Source: Flavobacterium succinicans (GTDB lineage Bacteria > Bacteroidota > Bacteroidia > Flavobacteriales > Flavobacteriaceae). Taken from it: a stretch of 64,000 nt of DNA. The stretch spans positions 186,001-250,000 of the forward strand of contig NZ_JMTM01000060.1 in assembly GCF_001662485.1 (NCBI RefSeq), read 5' to 3'. Numbering within the stretch: the stretch's first letter is position 1; every line of letters starts with the position of its first letter. A program made the position numbers and the translations under genes. The notes beneath the pieces are model-generated. The model was given only the letters and a program-made list of their open reading frames with translations, did not search any database and was not told the DNA's origin. Below are positions 10,701-18,322 of the stretch, in pieces.

Positions 10701-11382
10701 TTACCGCTCTACGATTTTGAGAGCCATATCCTACAACGATTACCTCGTTCATTTGTTGGCCAATTTCTTTTAATACAATCAAAATATCTTTGTCTCCATC
10801 AATTTTAACCACTTGATCTTGAAGGCCAATATATGTGGCCAATAATTCCGTTGCGTTATCAGGAATAGAAAGGACAAAAGAGCCATCAAAATCAGTTTGG
10901 ATTGCAATTTTAGTGCCTTTCACTAGAATGTTTACGCCAGGTAATGGTTCCCCTTTTTCGTTTACGACCTTTCCTTTGATCTTTTTATCGACGTCAAAGG
11001 ATTTTGATGGAATTGTTTTATTTTCGTTTTTGGGTATTAATGAAATAACATTGCCTTGTATGATCCATTTTACGGGAGCATTCATAAAAATTTTCTGCAA
11101 TACATTTTCAATGGTCGCATTTTTTACTTCCAAAGAAACAGGTTCGATTTTGTTTAAAATAGCGACATCATAAAAGAAAACATAATTGGTTTGTTCCTTA
11201 ATAATGTTCAATACTTTTTTAGCAGGCACTTTTTTACCAGAGAAGGTAATAGTTTGTGAAGAAACAGCTGCCGAAACATGAAGGGTAAAAGCAATTATCA
11301 ATACAGTTGATAACTTCATAACTTTCCAGAATTTAGGAGTAAGCCAAGAATTTCTTGACTTGCATTTTGGTAATAATTTCAT
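7738..11382 (-). CDS. nanO: SusC/RagA TonB-dependent transducer with STN domain
   Basis: A 1214-residue outer-membrane transporter. Domains in order: a long signal peptide (about 1-43), a secretin/TonB short N-terminal (STN) domain (about 44-118), a CarboxypepD_reg domain (about 135-210), a TonB plug (about 210-335, with ALQGNVSGV and LYIVDGV), and a C-terminal beta-barrel. The STN domain is the part that TonB receptors use to signal to a FecR-type anti-sigma factor in the periplasm, and such a pair lies directly upstream. The gene precedes the SusD partner and nan enzymes on the same strand, so the inferred substrate is sialic acid or a sialylated glycan. It is larger than the second SusC here (1050 aa), mainly because of the STN domain. 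Confidence 0.88.
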   Translation of the reverse strand: MKLLPKCKSRNSWLTPKFWKVMKLSTVLIIAFTLHVSAAVSSQTITFSGKKVPAKKVLNIIKEQTNYVFFYDVAILNKIEPVSLEVKNATIENVLQKIFMNAPVKWIIQGNVISLIPKNENKTIPSKSFDVDKKIKGKVVNEKGEPLPGVNILVKGTKIAIQTDFDGSFVLSIPDNATELLATYIGLQDQVVKIDGDKDILIVLKEIGQQMNEVIVVGYGSQNRRAVTTSVSKLDKKVLENVPYSNVTQALQGNVSGVIVRTASGQPGKASNILVRGGTSIDNPAGATPLYIVDGVIRLQIDDINPADIASLQVLKDAASTSIYGARGSNGVIIITTANGKPGKTKISYSYSTQFSQVAKKYDFLGGEDFIRLSRLGVKNAADILGGTRPNARDNQLSGATPYGTGNNLTSGTPFASLLKSSLTPDALATLQAKGWQEMVDPLDNSNIIMYKSTNWNDVLFQNAITQNHNLNFSGGNDQALFDLSLGYLKGDGVTIFTGYERFTSKMNASFKLADNFTVNGKMLYARSNNNQVVSNSVVFNRYLGNAPTTKFLLEDGSLAPGQNNINGNPLYQMGKVKGINENEKLQLAVDADLRITKDLNFVPSMSLYSENNAGNVFQQAFLSGTGVLDNTRNASQFNNRYFQTQFEGVFTYKKELEAIGNFEAKLGGSNYNRVIKAFNAAGKGSASDVTETLDSSPIPVSVYANNSKLVINGTFGRLNYDYKGKYLFTGSFRYDGASSLGPDNKFGFFPGVSVGWNAHEEGFWQHVPKLVSSLKMRASYGVNGNLGTLGDFQAGGLYSGSTNGLANNYNGQSAIVNSQIANPGLKWEQSKTNNIGFDLGIHQDKIRVIGDFYNKLTTDLLTNLTLPSNSGFSTVLTNLGALRSKGFEMEINAAIYNNEDLKINAGFIISHNVNTIEKLPFNGNLNNRIGGTEVWDEKNKSYVYVGGLQEGQRIGDFYAHKQIKILSTQAEADAYNANYKDTYVSKTSATGGNPNGIKLPGDAIFEDTDGNNVIDSRDRKFMGNMFPKYVGGFNFDVTYKGFSLAVRTDYSLGATIYNEARARFVGQFQGNYGLIAESLQSWQKEGDITDVPRYRWADQTNQNNLFRSEASGAAYNTNMFQGNSRYYESGDFLCIREITLGYNVPKAFIEKIKLSSARVYVTGSNLYYFTNYSGLSPEVQGIDGGSSQGLNSAGATGTYPVPRNIIFGINISL

Positions 11383-11474
11383 ACTTTTGTAATGAATTTG
11401 GTTAATAATAAAATTTCCTTGCTTGGTTATTGCATTGTTTTTCCAATTTTAATTTTCTTTTTACGAAGAATAAG

Positions 11475-11500
11475 CCAGCAATGCTTCCAACATTTGCTGG
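11475..11500 (-). other. Hairpin between the FecR gene and nanO
   Basis: An inverted repeat with arms CCAGCAAATG and CATTGCTGG (read on the minus strand) around a 7-nt loop, with one bulged base. It sits about 90 nt upstream of the nanO start and 29 nt after the FecR stop. On the transcribed minus strand it is followed by CTTATTCTTC rather than a clean T-run, so it is not a good terminator for fecR; it could be a leader structure or an mRNA processing site separating regulator from transport genes. Confidence 0.5.
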
Positions 11501-11528
11501 TTTTTTTTGGATCACAAATCAATCTTTT

Positions 11529-12707
11529 TTAGGGGAGCACCCTTATTGTTTTTCCTTCTATTTTAAAATGGATATTATTGGTTTCTAAAATTTTTAATAC
11601 TTGATCTAAATTTAACTCTCGACTGATTTCGCCATCAAAACTGCGAGCAGGCACACCTTTTTCAAAAACAATATTTACATCATACCATCTGCTTATTTGT
11701 TGCATCACATTTTCTAGACTCGTATTGCTGAAGTAAAACAAGCCTTTTCTCCAAGCTATTATCTCGTCTAGATTTTCAAGTTTTTTTACATTTAAAGTTC
11801 CTGTTTGAGATTGGGTGGCTTGTTGTCCTGGTTCCAAAAGTGACTTTTCTTTTTTGTTGCTTACGAGTACACTTCCTTCCAAAAGCGTGGTTTTGGTGCT
11901 TTTTTCTTCTGGATAGCTATTGATATTAAAATGCGTTCCTAATACCTTTACTTCAATGTCATTTGCGGTAACTATAAAAGGATGATTTTTATCTTTGGCA
12001 ACTTCAAAGTAAGCTTCTCCTGTAATGGCAACTCTCCTCTCTTTATGAATAAAAGTGGTAGGAAATGTAATAGATGACGAAGCATTGAGCCAAACTTTGG
12101 TACCGTCCGAAAGTACCAATTGATATTGTCTTCCTCTTGGAGTTGCCATATTGTTTTGGGCGGCAGTATTGGAGTTACCAGGAGTGTATACTAAAGTTCC
12201 GCCTTTCTTGGATATTACAGCACTGTTTTGATTGGCCAAAACACCATTGGCTACACTATCGAGTACAATTTGAGATCCGTCGGCCAATGTAAGTATTGCT
12301 CCCGAAGTTCCGGGTGTGATTATGTTTTTCTCTGTAGCTACAATCGTAGGTGTTGAAGTTTTTTTTGTGTATTTGTAAAAACCTATTCCTAACACTAAGA
12401 GGACACTTGCTGCAGCAGCAATTCTTCTCCAATTGAACAAAGGTGTTGCAATTTCTTCTTCTTGCTCTTCCTCAGTTTTTGAGTTTGAATTTATTCTTTC
12501 TCTTAAAGAGTGAATAAAAGTTGCCGTAGAAAGGGTTTCTGCTTCACTAGTTTGGACCTGATCATAATTTTTTCGAAGGATAGCGTCAAGATCCTTTGCA
12601 TATAGCGGATCATCAATCATTTGGAGTAAAAGCGCTTTGCCTTCAGTAGAAATTTCTCCTGAAACGTATTGTCGCATTAACTTTTTAAAGACTTCTTTTT
12701 GATACAT
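11529..12707 (-). CDS. FecR-family anti-sigma factor
   Basis: A 392-residue inner-membrane regulator. The cytoplasmic N-terminal helical part (about 1-75) would bind the sigma factor, a single hydrophobic segment follows WRR (AAAASVLLVLGIGFY), then the periplasmic FecR domain (with GRQYQLVLSDGTKVWLNA and GEAYFEVAKDKNHPF) and a C-terminal DUF4974/STN-like domain (FYFSNTSLENVMQQISRWY). It lies between the ECF sigma gene and the STN-bearing receptor, the standard trans-envelope signalling order. I chose MYQKEVFKK at 12707 over an ATG nine codons upstream because it matches family N-termini. Inferred role: hold the sigma factor until the receptor reports ligand. Confidence 0.88.
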   Translation of the reverse strand: MYQKEVFKKLMRQYVSGEISTEGKALLLQMIDDPLYAKDLDAILRKNYDQVQTSEAETLSTATFIHSLRERINSNSKTEEEQEEEIATPLFNWRRIAAAASVLLVLGIGFYKYTKKTSTPTIVATEKNIITPGTSGAILTLADGSQIVLDSVANGVLANQNSAVISKKGGTLVYTPGNSNTAAQNNMATPRGRQYQLVLSDGTKVWLNASSSITFPTTFIHKERRVAITGEAYFEVAKDKNHPFIVTANDIEVKVLGTHFNINSYPEEKSTKTTLLEGSVLVSNKKEKSLLEPGQQATQSQTGTLNVKKLENLDEIIAWRKGLFYFSNTSLENVMQQISRWYDVNIVFEKGVPARSFDGEISRELNLDQVLKILETNNIHFKIEGKTIRVLP

Positions 12708-12827
12708 AGTTTTATAGTTTAGGACGCATAGCAACCCTTCTAATCATAAAGACGAGTTGTGGTAGCGAAAGTGGCAATGAAAAAGTAAAAAAAAATAAAA
12801 ATATTTTATAAAAGCCTGATTAATAGC

Positions 12828-13433
12828 TTATTTTATGCTGATAAAAAATAAAGAAAGCGTAAAAACTAACCAAAAACACCAGCCGTATTGACTATTCATG
12901 TGGATTCTTAAAAAATTGAGTGCCTCTAGTAAATGCCATCTAATGGTTCTCTTGGCAAGACCCAACTCTTTGCTAATATAGTCGGTGTCTTTGCCTTCCA
13001 GTCGGCTCAATATAAAGATGGTTTTGCGAGGATCCGTCAATAAATTTGCTCCTTGAAGAATAATCGAATTGAGTTCTTCAAGTTCGTATTGATCGTCGGG
13101 TTTAAGGAATAATTCTTGTAGTTTTTCCTCTTTTAAAGAAGCGGTTTCAATCAATTTTTTTCGGATGTGAGTAATGATTAGATTGCGACTTACAATGAAA
13201 AGATAATTATCAAAACTTTGAATCTGTTCTAATTTTTCACGTTTTTCCCAAATTTGAATGAATACATCTTGCGCTAATTCTTCGGCAACAGGATACGATT
13301 TTACAAAACTTAAGGCGTGAAGCACTACTTTTTTCCAATATTTTCCCACCATTTGAGTATAAGCCAATTCATTGCCAAGAGCAATTTGTGATAGGATCAA
13401 AGATTCATCAGAGGCAATAAAAGATGAATTCAT
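12828..13433 (-). CDS. ECF sigma-70 factor (FecI-type)
   Basis: A 201-residue sigma factor. Region 2 includes FDNYLFIVSRNLIITHIRK (about residues 78-96) and region 4 the helix-turn-helix in DYISKELGLAKRTIRWHL (about 155-172). A hydrophobic C-terminal tail (WCFWLVFTLSLFFISIK) is common in Bacteroidetes ECF factors paired with FecR. It is 120 nt upstream of the FecR gene on the same strand. It probably directs RNA polymerase to the nanO promoter when the receptor is occupied. A TATGTTTG box about 30 nt upstream suggests that the gene itself is read by the housekeeping sigma. Confidence 0.9.
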   Translation of the reverse strand: MNSSFIASDESLILSQIALGNELAYTQMVGKYWKKVVLHALSFVKSYPVAEELAQDVFIQIWEKREKLEQIQSFDNYLFIVSRNLIITHIRKKLIETASLKEEKLQELFLKPDDQYELEELNSIILQGANLLTDPRKTIFILSRLEGKDTDYISKELGLAKRTIRWHLLEALNFLRIHMNSQYGWCFWLVFTLSLFFISIK

Positions 13434-13461
13434 AATTGGTTAAAATAATGTTAAGGAAATG

Positions 13462-13469
13462 CAAACATA
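13462..13469 (-). promoter_or_regulatory. -7 box (TAnnTTTG) of the ECF sigma gene
   Basis: TATGTTTG on the minus strand, 28 nt upstream of the sigma-factor start, matches the Bacteroidota housekeeping -7 consensus exactly. No clear TTG is seen at the usual upstream distance, so support is from one box only. Confidence 0.5.
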
Positions 13470-13690
13470 GAAAAATATACCAGCATTTACTTTTATTTGA
13501 TAAAAAAAATATAGTCAATAAAAATGAGGTTTTTCTATTGCATTCTGATAATTAATGGATTAAATATTGAATAAAAATTATATTTTTTCAATAAAAAATG
13601 GTTTTTGTTCAAAAAATGAAGGGTATTATGTCTGACATTTTTATTTAGAAACAAATGAACGACAAGTAGGGAAAATGAGAATAAAAAACA

Positions 13691-14839
13691 TTATTCTAAA
13701 TGAATTTTATCATACTTCATTTTTCTCAAAATTCGTAGCGATTCTTTAAATGACAAATACACTTGCGGAAAAGGTTTGAGTAAGGATTTGGCATCAATCA
13801 ATTTTTGTTTGGCATCCTCAAATCCGTTGAGGTAGCAAATCATCAAAGTAGAAGGTAAATTTTCTAAGTCTTTTAATTCTCTATCGTTTAGCACTTGTCC
13901 TTTTTCTAGTTTGTTTAGCAAAGCTCCATTTGCATTGTAGATGTGATACAACATTTTGGTATTGAATGCTGGAGGTTCAAACAGAAATTTCCTATTTATT
14001 TTGTAATAGCCATTGTCATGAAAATGGATGGTTTGTTGTTCCAAAGGATAAAAACTGGTTTTGTCGTTCAAACCCAAAGGAACATATTCAATAATCGTAA
14101 AGGTATCTTCGTCAAATGTAATTTCTACCACATTTTGAGCGGAGTAAAACAGCTTAATTTGTTCGTTGATTAGGGCAATGTCTACTCTAGACAAATACGT
14201 TTTTCCTTTGTAATGTTTGGCTATTCCCGCCCAGCAAATCACGAACAACTCTTTGAAAACTTTATATTTAGGCGACATATCTTTGTGGCGGAAATTCATA
14301 AAATCAATCACGCCATCTAGTGTATAGGCAATGCTGTTGCGTGAATTATTTTCAATCCCAATAACCGTTTCGGTATTTTGATAGTTGCGTTCTATTTCGC
14401 CTTCTACCGGAAGTGTATTGCTTCCTCTTCTTATATAAACCGTATTGGCAAGTATGGTATAAATTCCTTTTTTGAAGAAAGAGGTTTTGGGATTGGGTTT
14501 TATAGTGACAAGGCCAACGACTTTTTCTTTGGGTAAATTGGGGAAAGGCACATTTTCATACTGAATCTGAGGCGGATTTTCTAGAAAGGCATTCACCAAA
14601 TTCTGAATCCGACTGTCGTCAAAAAAATCATCGCCCACAATGGCATTGTCTTGATCTTCAACGCCTACGACTATGTATGAATTGTTGGTAGGATTGGAAT
14701 TGGACAGTGCGCAAATGTGTTTCAAAAACTTGGCTTTCCCTTCTCTAGAATGCAGATTCAATTGTCTTTTTTTATCATAAAAACTACTCTCATCGTTATG
14801 AGCCAATAGATTCTTAATAAGCAAGCGTTTATTAATCAT
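13691..14839 (-). CDS. AlbA_2 (Schlafen-type) putative nucleic-acid-binding protein
   Basis: A 382-residue cytoplasmic protein whose N-terminal half fits the AlbA_2 family: LNLHSREGKAKFLKHICAL, then SYIVVGVEDQDNAIVG and TVYIRRGSNT. Proteins of this family are often labelled ATP-binding or putative transcriptional regulators; the fold resembles the Schlafen core, which binds or cuts nucleic acids in some members. The C-terminal half (about residues 170-382) shows no domain I recognise. It stands alone, with intergenic gaps of about 250 and 350 nt on either side. I cannot assign a function; regulator or defence roles are both possible for the family. Confidence 0.65.
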   Translation of the reverse strand: MINKRLLIKNLLAHNDESSFYDKKRQLNLHSREGKAKFLKHICALSNSNPTNNSYIVVGVEDQDNAIVGDDFFDDSRIQNLVNAFLENPPQIQYENVPFPNLPKEKVVGLVTIKPNPKTSFFKKGIYTILANTVYIRRGSNTLPVEGEIERNYQNTETVIGIENNSRNSIAYTLDGVIDFMNFRHKDMSPKYKVFKELFVICWAGIAKHYKGKTYLSRVDIALINEQIKLFYSAQNVVEITFDEDTFTIIEYVPLGLNDKTSFYPLEQQTIHFHDNGYYKINRKFLFEPPAFNTKMLYHIYNANGALLNKLEKGQVLNDRELKDLENLPSTLMICYLNGFEDAKQKLIDAKSLLKPFPQVYLSFKESLRILRKMKYDKIHLE

Positions 14840-14947
14840 AACTAAGGTTGTCTTTTATGGACTTTGGGTTCCTAAAAGTACACTTTTTTGATGGTATAGT
14901 AAAGAAAAAGAACTGTCTAGCTTTTTTAAAAAAAATAAAAAACCTAA

Positions 14948-15185
14948 CCACATAGAAAAACCATAGATTTGGTTTAACAGACTTTAAAGTCTTCAAGGTT
15001 GGAATATAGTTTAACCGCAGATTCGCAAATTATTATAATTAGTATGAATCTTTTAAAATTTGCGAATCTGCGGTGTAAAATTTTTTAAAAGCTAAAGCGA
15101 GATGCACTGAAACGGCATGGTCATAAACTCTATGTTGGAACAGTAAAACCTTTTTAAAAGCTACGAATTCTATCTATGTGGTGAT
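14948..15185. repeat. ORF-less composite inverted-repeat element
   Basis: The 351-nt gap between two genes holds no supported ORF. It contains a perfect 18-nt inverted repeat (accgcagattcgcaaatt at 15014-15031 and its complement at 15057-15074, loop 25 nt). Further out, the left end has CATAG words (accacatagaaaaaccatag, from 14948) and the right end matching CTATG words (ctatgttgg near 15131 and ctatctatgtggtgat near 15170), in inverted orientation. The design, short CATAG words in inverted arms around an AT-rich core, resembles the arms of the cargo-bearing cassettes elsewhere in this window. Confidence 0.6.
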
Positions 15186-15191
15186 AAAAGG

Positions 15192-15944
15192 TTAATTCCT
15201 TTTTACAATAGTTGGCGAAGCCTGAGCCGTTGGGTACACAATCAAGTCTGCGATGTTGACGTGATAAGGTCGTGTCACCACAAAATGAATAATATCTGCA
15301 ATATCTTCCGGTCTCAAAGGTGTTAATCCTTTGTAAACAGTAGCAGCACGTTCACTATCGCCTTTAAAACGCACCTCGCTAAACTCCGTTTCAACCATTC
15401 CGGGATGAATTCCCCCAACACGAATTCCGTATGGATTCAAATCGATTCGCATACTTTGGTTTAAAGCATCTACCGCATATTTTGAGGCACAATACACATT
15501 GCCATTCGGGTACACTTCCTTCCCAGCAATCGAACCAATGTTGATGATGTGTCCAGATTCTTTAGCAATCATTTTAGGAATAATCGCTTTAGAAACATAC
15601 AGCAATCCTTTGATATTGATATCTATCATAGCGTCCCAATCGTCCATATTCCCATTTTGGATGGAGTCAAGACCGTGCGCATTTCCAGCATTATTTACCA
15701 AAATGTCAATATCCGCAAAGGCTTCGGGCAAAGACGCAATGCTTTCAAAAACCGCTTTTTTATCGCGAACATCAAAACACAAGTGGTGAACAGCAGTATA
15801 GGCACTCAGTTCTTTTTCCAAAGCTTCCAATCGGTCTTTTCTTCGGCCACAAAGCACAATTTTAAAGTTGTTTTGAGCCAGTAATGTTGCGGTTGCTTTT
15901 CCGATACCGCTGGTAGCACCAGTGATTAAGGCAGTTTTTATCAT
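15192..15944 (-). CDS. SDR-family NAD(P)-dependent oxidoreductase (YdfG-like)
   Basis: A 250-residue classical short-chain dehydrogenase. It has the cofactor motif GATSGIG at residues 8-14, NNAG near 85, catalytic Ser in NIGSIAG, and the YxxxK pair in YCASKYAV. After the active site comes IHPGMVETEFS. Length and motifs fit the YdfG group, which oxidises 3-hydroxy acids such as serine and 3-hydroxyisobutyrate with NADP; the substrate here is not proven by sequence. Cytoplasmic. Transcribed alone or with the gene upstream at 16151, which is about 200 nt away across a repeat element. Confidence 0.87.
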   Translation of the reverse strand: MIKTALITGATSGIGKATATLLAQNNFKIVLCGRRKDRLEALEKELSAYTAVHHLCFDVRDKKAVFESIASLPEAFADIDILVNNAGNAHGLDSIQNGNMDDWDAMIDINIKGLLYVSKAIIPKMIAKESGHIINIGSIAGKEVYPNGNVYCASKYAVDALNQSMRIDLNPYGIRVGGIHPGMVETEFSEVRFKGDSERAATVYKGLTPLRPEDIADIIHFVVTRPYHVNIADLIVYPTAQASPTIVKRN

Positions 15945-16000
15945 AAAATGTAATTGGATAAGAGTTTAAGAATTTCAGGAACAGTAACAAAGGGAATCAT

Positions 16001-16102
16001 CAGGAGACAAAGTCCCGCTATCCGCTATATCTTTTTTTATAAACCTGCCAGGTTTTTAACACCTGTCAGGTTTATAAAAAAAGGATGCCGCTCCTATCGG
16101 GG
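16001..16102. repeat. Flavobacterial hairpin repeat, copy 1
   Basis: A conserved left flank (cccgctatccgctatatc) and right flank (aaggatgccgctcctatcgg) enclose a 22-bp hairpin with one mismatch and loop tttttaaca. A second copy with the same flanks but a different stem lies at 60152-60262 in the same orientation. The outer bases also pair (CCCG with CGGG here, CCTG with CAGG in the other copy), which points to a conserved folded structure. It sits between the aldo/keto reductase and SDR genes. Confidence 0.7.
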
Positions 16103-16150
16103 TTAAAAGGCAACAAATTACCTTTTTGGCATCATTTTCAATACTTACAA

Positions 16151-17023
16151 TTAAGGAACTTCGTTACCCATACTTTCTGTCCAAATCGCAAACCAATCTT
16201 CTTGCGACAATTGTAATTCAGTAGCTTTCATCAACGACTGAATACGAGCCACATTTACAGTTCCTGCAATTGGAACAATATGAGCGGGATGTTTTAAAAT
16301 CCAAGCCAATAAAATCGTGTCGGCACCAATTTCATATTTAGAAACTAGCGTTGCCAATAATTTACGCAAGCGGAAAGTTTGCATATTCTCTTGACGAAAA
16401 ACACTTCCAAGCGGATTCCAAGACAACGGACGAATTTGGTGCAATTGCATATAATCCAAGCTGCCGTCAAGCATCGGTTGATAATCCGTAGCCGAAAATT
16501 GAATTTGGTTAAACGAAATCGGAGTTTTTTGTCGAATCAATTCCGTTTGTGAACTGGTAAAATTCGACACTCCAAAATCAATGATTTTTCCCTCGGATTT
16601 TAATTTTTCAACCGCTTCTGCAATTTCGTCGGCTTGCATCAACGGACTTGGTCGGTGTAATAAAAGGACATCAAGGTAGTCCGTCTTTAGGTTTTTCAAG
16701 GAATTTTCTACAGACCATAGAATATAGTCTTTCGAATAATCATAATGCTTAATGGTGTTCTTTCTTTTTTCGGCCAGCATTTGAATCCCACATTTAGAAA
16801 TCAATTGAATTTGCTCTCTTTTTATTTTAGAATTCGAAAGAGCTTTACCAAACTGCGCTTCGGTAGTATAACTGCCATAAATATCGGCGTGATCAAAAGT
16901 GGTTATTTTGTTTTCAAAACAGATGTGAATGAGATTTTCCATCTCTTTTGTTTTGAGATTTTTGTCCCAAACGCCCCAATTCATCGCACCAGCAATAATA
17001 GGGGATAATGAAGATTTAGTCAT
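16151..17023 (-). CDS. Aldo/keto reductase (YdhF-like)
   Basis: A 290-residue (alpha/beta)8 oxidoreductase. Catalytic residues are visible: Asp44 and Tyr49 in FDHADIYG, Lys in LISKCG, and His in VLLLHRPSP. The C-terminal part has the NADPH-binding WILKHPAHIVPIAGT, placing it with the YdhF-type reductases. The physiological substrate cannot be read from sequence. No signal peptide. Divergent from moxR; the 212-nt gap between them would carry both promoters. Confidence 0.87.
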   Translation of the reverse strand: MTKSSLSPIIAGAMNWGVWDKNLKTKEMENLIHICFENKITTFDHADIYGSYTTEAQFGKALSNSKIKREQIQLISKCGIQMLAEKRKNTIKHYDYSKDYILWSVENSLKNLKTDYLDVLLLHRPSPLMQADEIAEAVEKLKSEGKIIDFGVSNFTSSQTELIRQKTPISFNQIQFSATDYQPMLDGSLDYMQLHQIRPLSWNPLGSVFRQENMQTFRLRKLLATLVSKYEIGADTILLAWILKHPAHIVPIAGTVNVARIQSLMKATELQLSQEDWFAIWTESMGNEVP

Positions 17024-17235
17024 GCTTAAAATGTGATTAATGTGTAATTTAACTTTGGAAATAAAGTAATTTTTTCAAAGTTCTTAAAAATTAATAGATA
17101 GTATCATAATTCTTACTTAAAATTCGGGAATCTGCCGAATTTTTAACCATTTTTTAACACCAAACGTCTAAAAAAAAATTCAATTTGCACCATCAAAATT
17201 AGGGTACAAATATCAAAGCGAATAAAAACGAAACA

Positions 17236-18240
17236 ATGGAAGAAAATACAACGACTTTAGACATTAGAGCAATCAATGAAAAAATAGAACGAGAGAGTGC
17301 TTTTATCGATTTGCTTACCATGGAAATGAACAAAGTTATTGTGGGACAGAAACATATGGTAGAGCGATTGCTAATTGGACTTTTAGGTCAAGGACACATT
17401 CTATTAGAAGGAGTACCTGGTTTAGCCAAAACCTTAGCGATTAATACCTTGTCTCAAGCCGTTCAAGGGTCATTTAGTAGAATTCAATTTACCCCAGATT
17501 TATTGCCAGCCGATGTTGTTGGAACGATGATTTATAACATCAAGCAAAATGAATTCTCTATCAAAAAAGGACCCATTTTTGCCAATTTCGTCCTTGCCGA
17601 TGAGATCAACCGTGCGCCTGCCAAAGTACAATCAGCTTTACTAGAAGCAATGCAGGAAAAGCAAGTAACCATTGGTGACACTACTTTCAAATTAGACAAA
17701 CCCTTTTTGGTATTAGCTACACAAAACCCAATTGAGCAAGAAGGAACCTACCAGTTACCAGAAGCACAAGTGGACCGTTTTATGCTTAAAACAGTAATCG
17801 ACTATCCTAAAATGGAAGACGAACGTTTTGTAATTCGTCAAAATTTAAAAGGAAGCTACGAAAAAGTAAATCCAGTAGTCTCTGTAGAACAAATTTTACG
17901 TGCTCAAGAAGCGGTTCGAGAAGTATACATGGACGAAAAAATTGAAAAATACATTTTAGATATTATTTTTGCAACGCGTTATCCTGAGAAATATAAACTA
18001 GCCGACCTAAAACCATTAATTAGTTTTGGAGCTTCACCTCGTGGAAGTATCAACTTGGCCAATGCTGCCAAATGTTATGCGTTTATCAAACGTCGTGGCT
18101 ATGTAATTCCAGAAGATGTTCGCGCTGTGGTTCACGATGTATTGCGTCACCGTATCGGTGTAACCTACGAAGCCGAAGCTGAAAACGTAACTTCGGTAGA
18201 CATCATCAACAAAATCGTAAACGAAATCGAAGTACCGTAA
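17236..18240 (+). CDS. moxR: MoxR-family AAA ATPase
   Basis: A 334-residue AAA+ ATPase. Walker A is GVPGLAKT at residues 59-66, Walker B is LADEINRAP, and sensor motif ATQNPIEQEGTYQLPEAQ follows. MoxR proteins act as chaperone-like ATPases with von Willebrand factor A (VWA) partner proteins. It opens the Bat operon, which holds the DUF58 and VWA genes immediately downstream, as in other Bacteroidetes. Cytoplasmic. The 82-nt gap to the next gene contains a hairpin repeat, but the operon continues on the same strand. Confidence 0.92.
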   Translation: MEENTTTLDIRAINEKIERESAFIDLLTMEMNKVIVGQKHMVERLLIGLLGQGHILLEGVPGLAKTLAINTLSQAVQGSFSRIQFTPDLLPADVVGTMIYNIKQNEFSIKKGPIFANFVLADEINRAPAKVQSALLEAMQEKQVTIGDTTFKLDKPFLVLATQNPIEQEGTYQLPEAQVDRFMLKTVIDYPKMEDERFVIRQNLKGSYEKVNPVVSVEQILRAQEAVREVYMDEKIEKYILDIIFATRYPEKYKLADLKPLISFGASPRGSINLANAAKCYAFIKRRGYVIPEDVRAVVHDVLRHRIGVTYEAEAENVTSVDIINKIVNEIEVP

Positions 18241-18253
18241 AAGTTTGTTTATC

Positions 18254-18298
18254 GTTTAAAGTTTCAAGTTGTTTTGAAACGAACTTGAAACCTTAAAC
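18254..18298. repeat. Hairpin repeat between moxR and the DUF58 gene
   Basis: Inverted arms gtttaaagtttcaagtt (18254-18270) and aacttgaaaccttaaac (18282-18298) pair over 17 positions with one mismatch. A further TTAAACTTTAAAC run to 18312 extends the complementarity outward. There is no T-run, so it is more likely a repeat or mRNA-processing hairpin than a terminator. Confidence 0.6.
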
Positions 18299-18322
18299 TT
18301 TTAAACTTTAAACAAATTAAGA

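Noticed and set aside
10835..11173. Plus-strand open frame of 112 codons inside nanO
   Set aside because: It is the complement of the conserved STN and CarboxypepD regions of nanO and shows no signal of its own.
11475..11500. Terminator for the FecR gene
   Set aside because: The T-run is on the plus strand only, while fecR is read on the minus strand; I kept it as a hairpin of unknown role.
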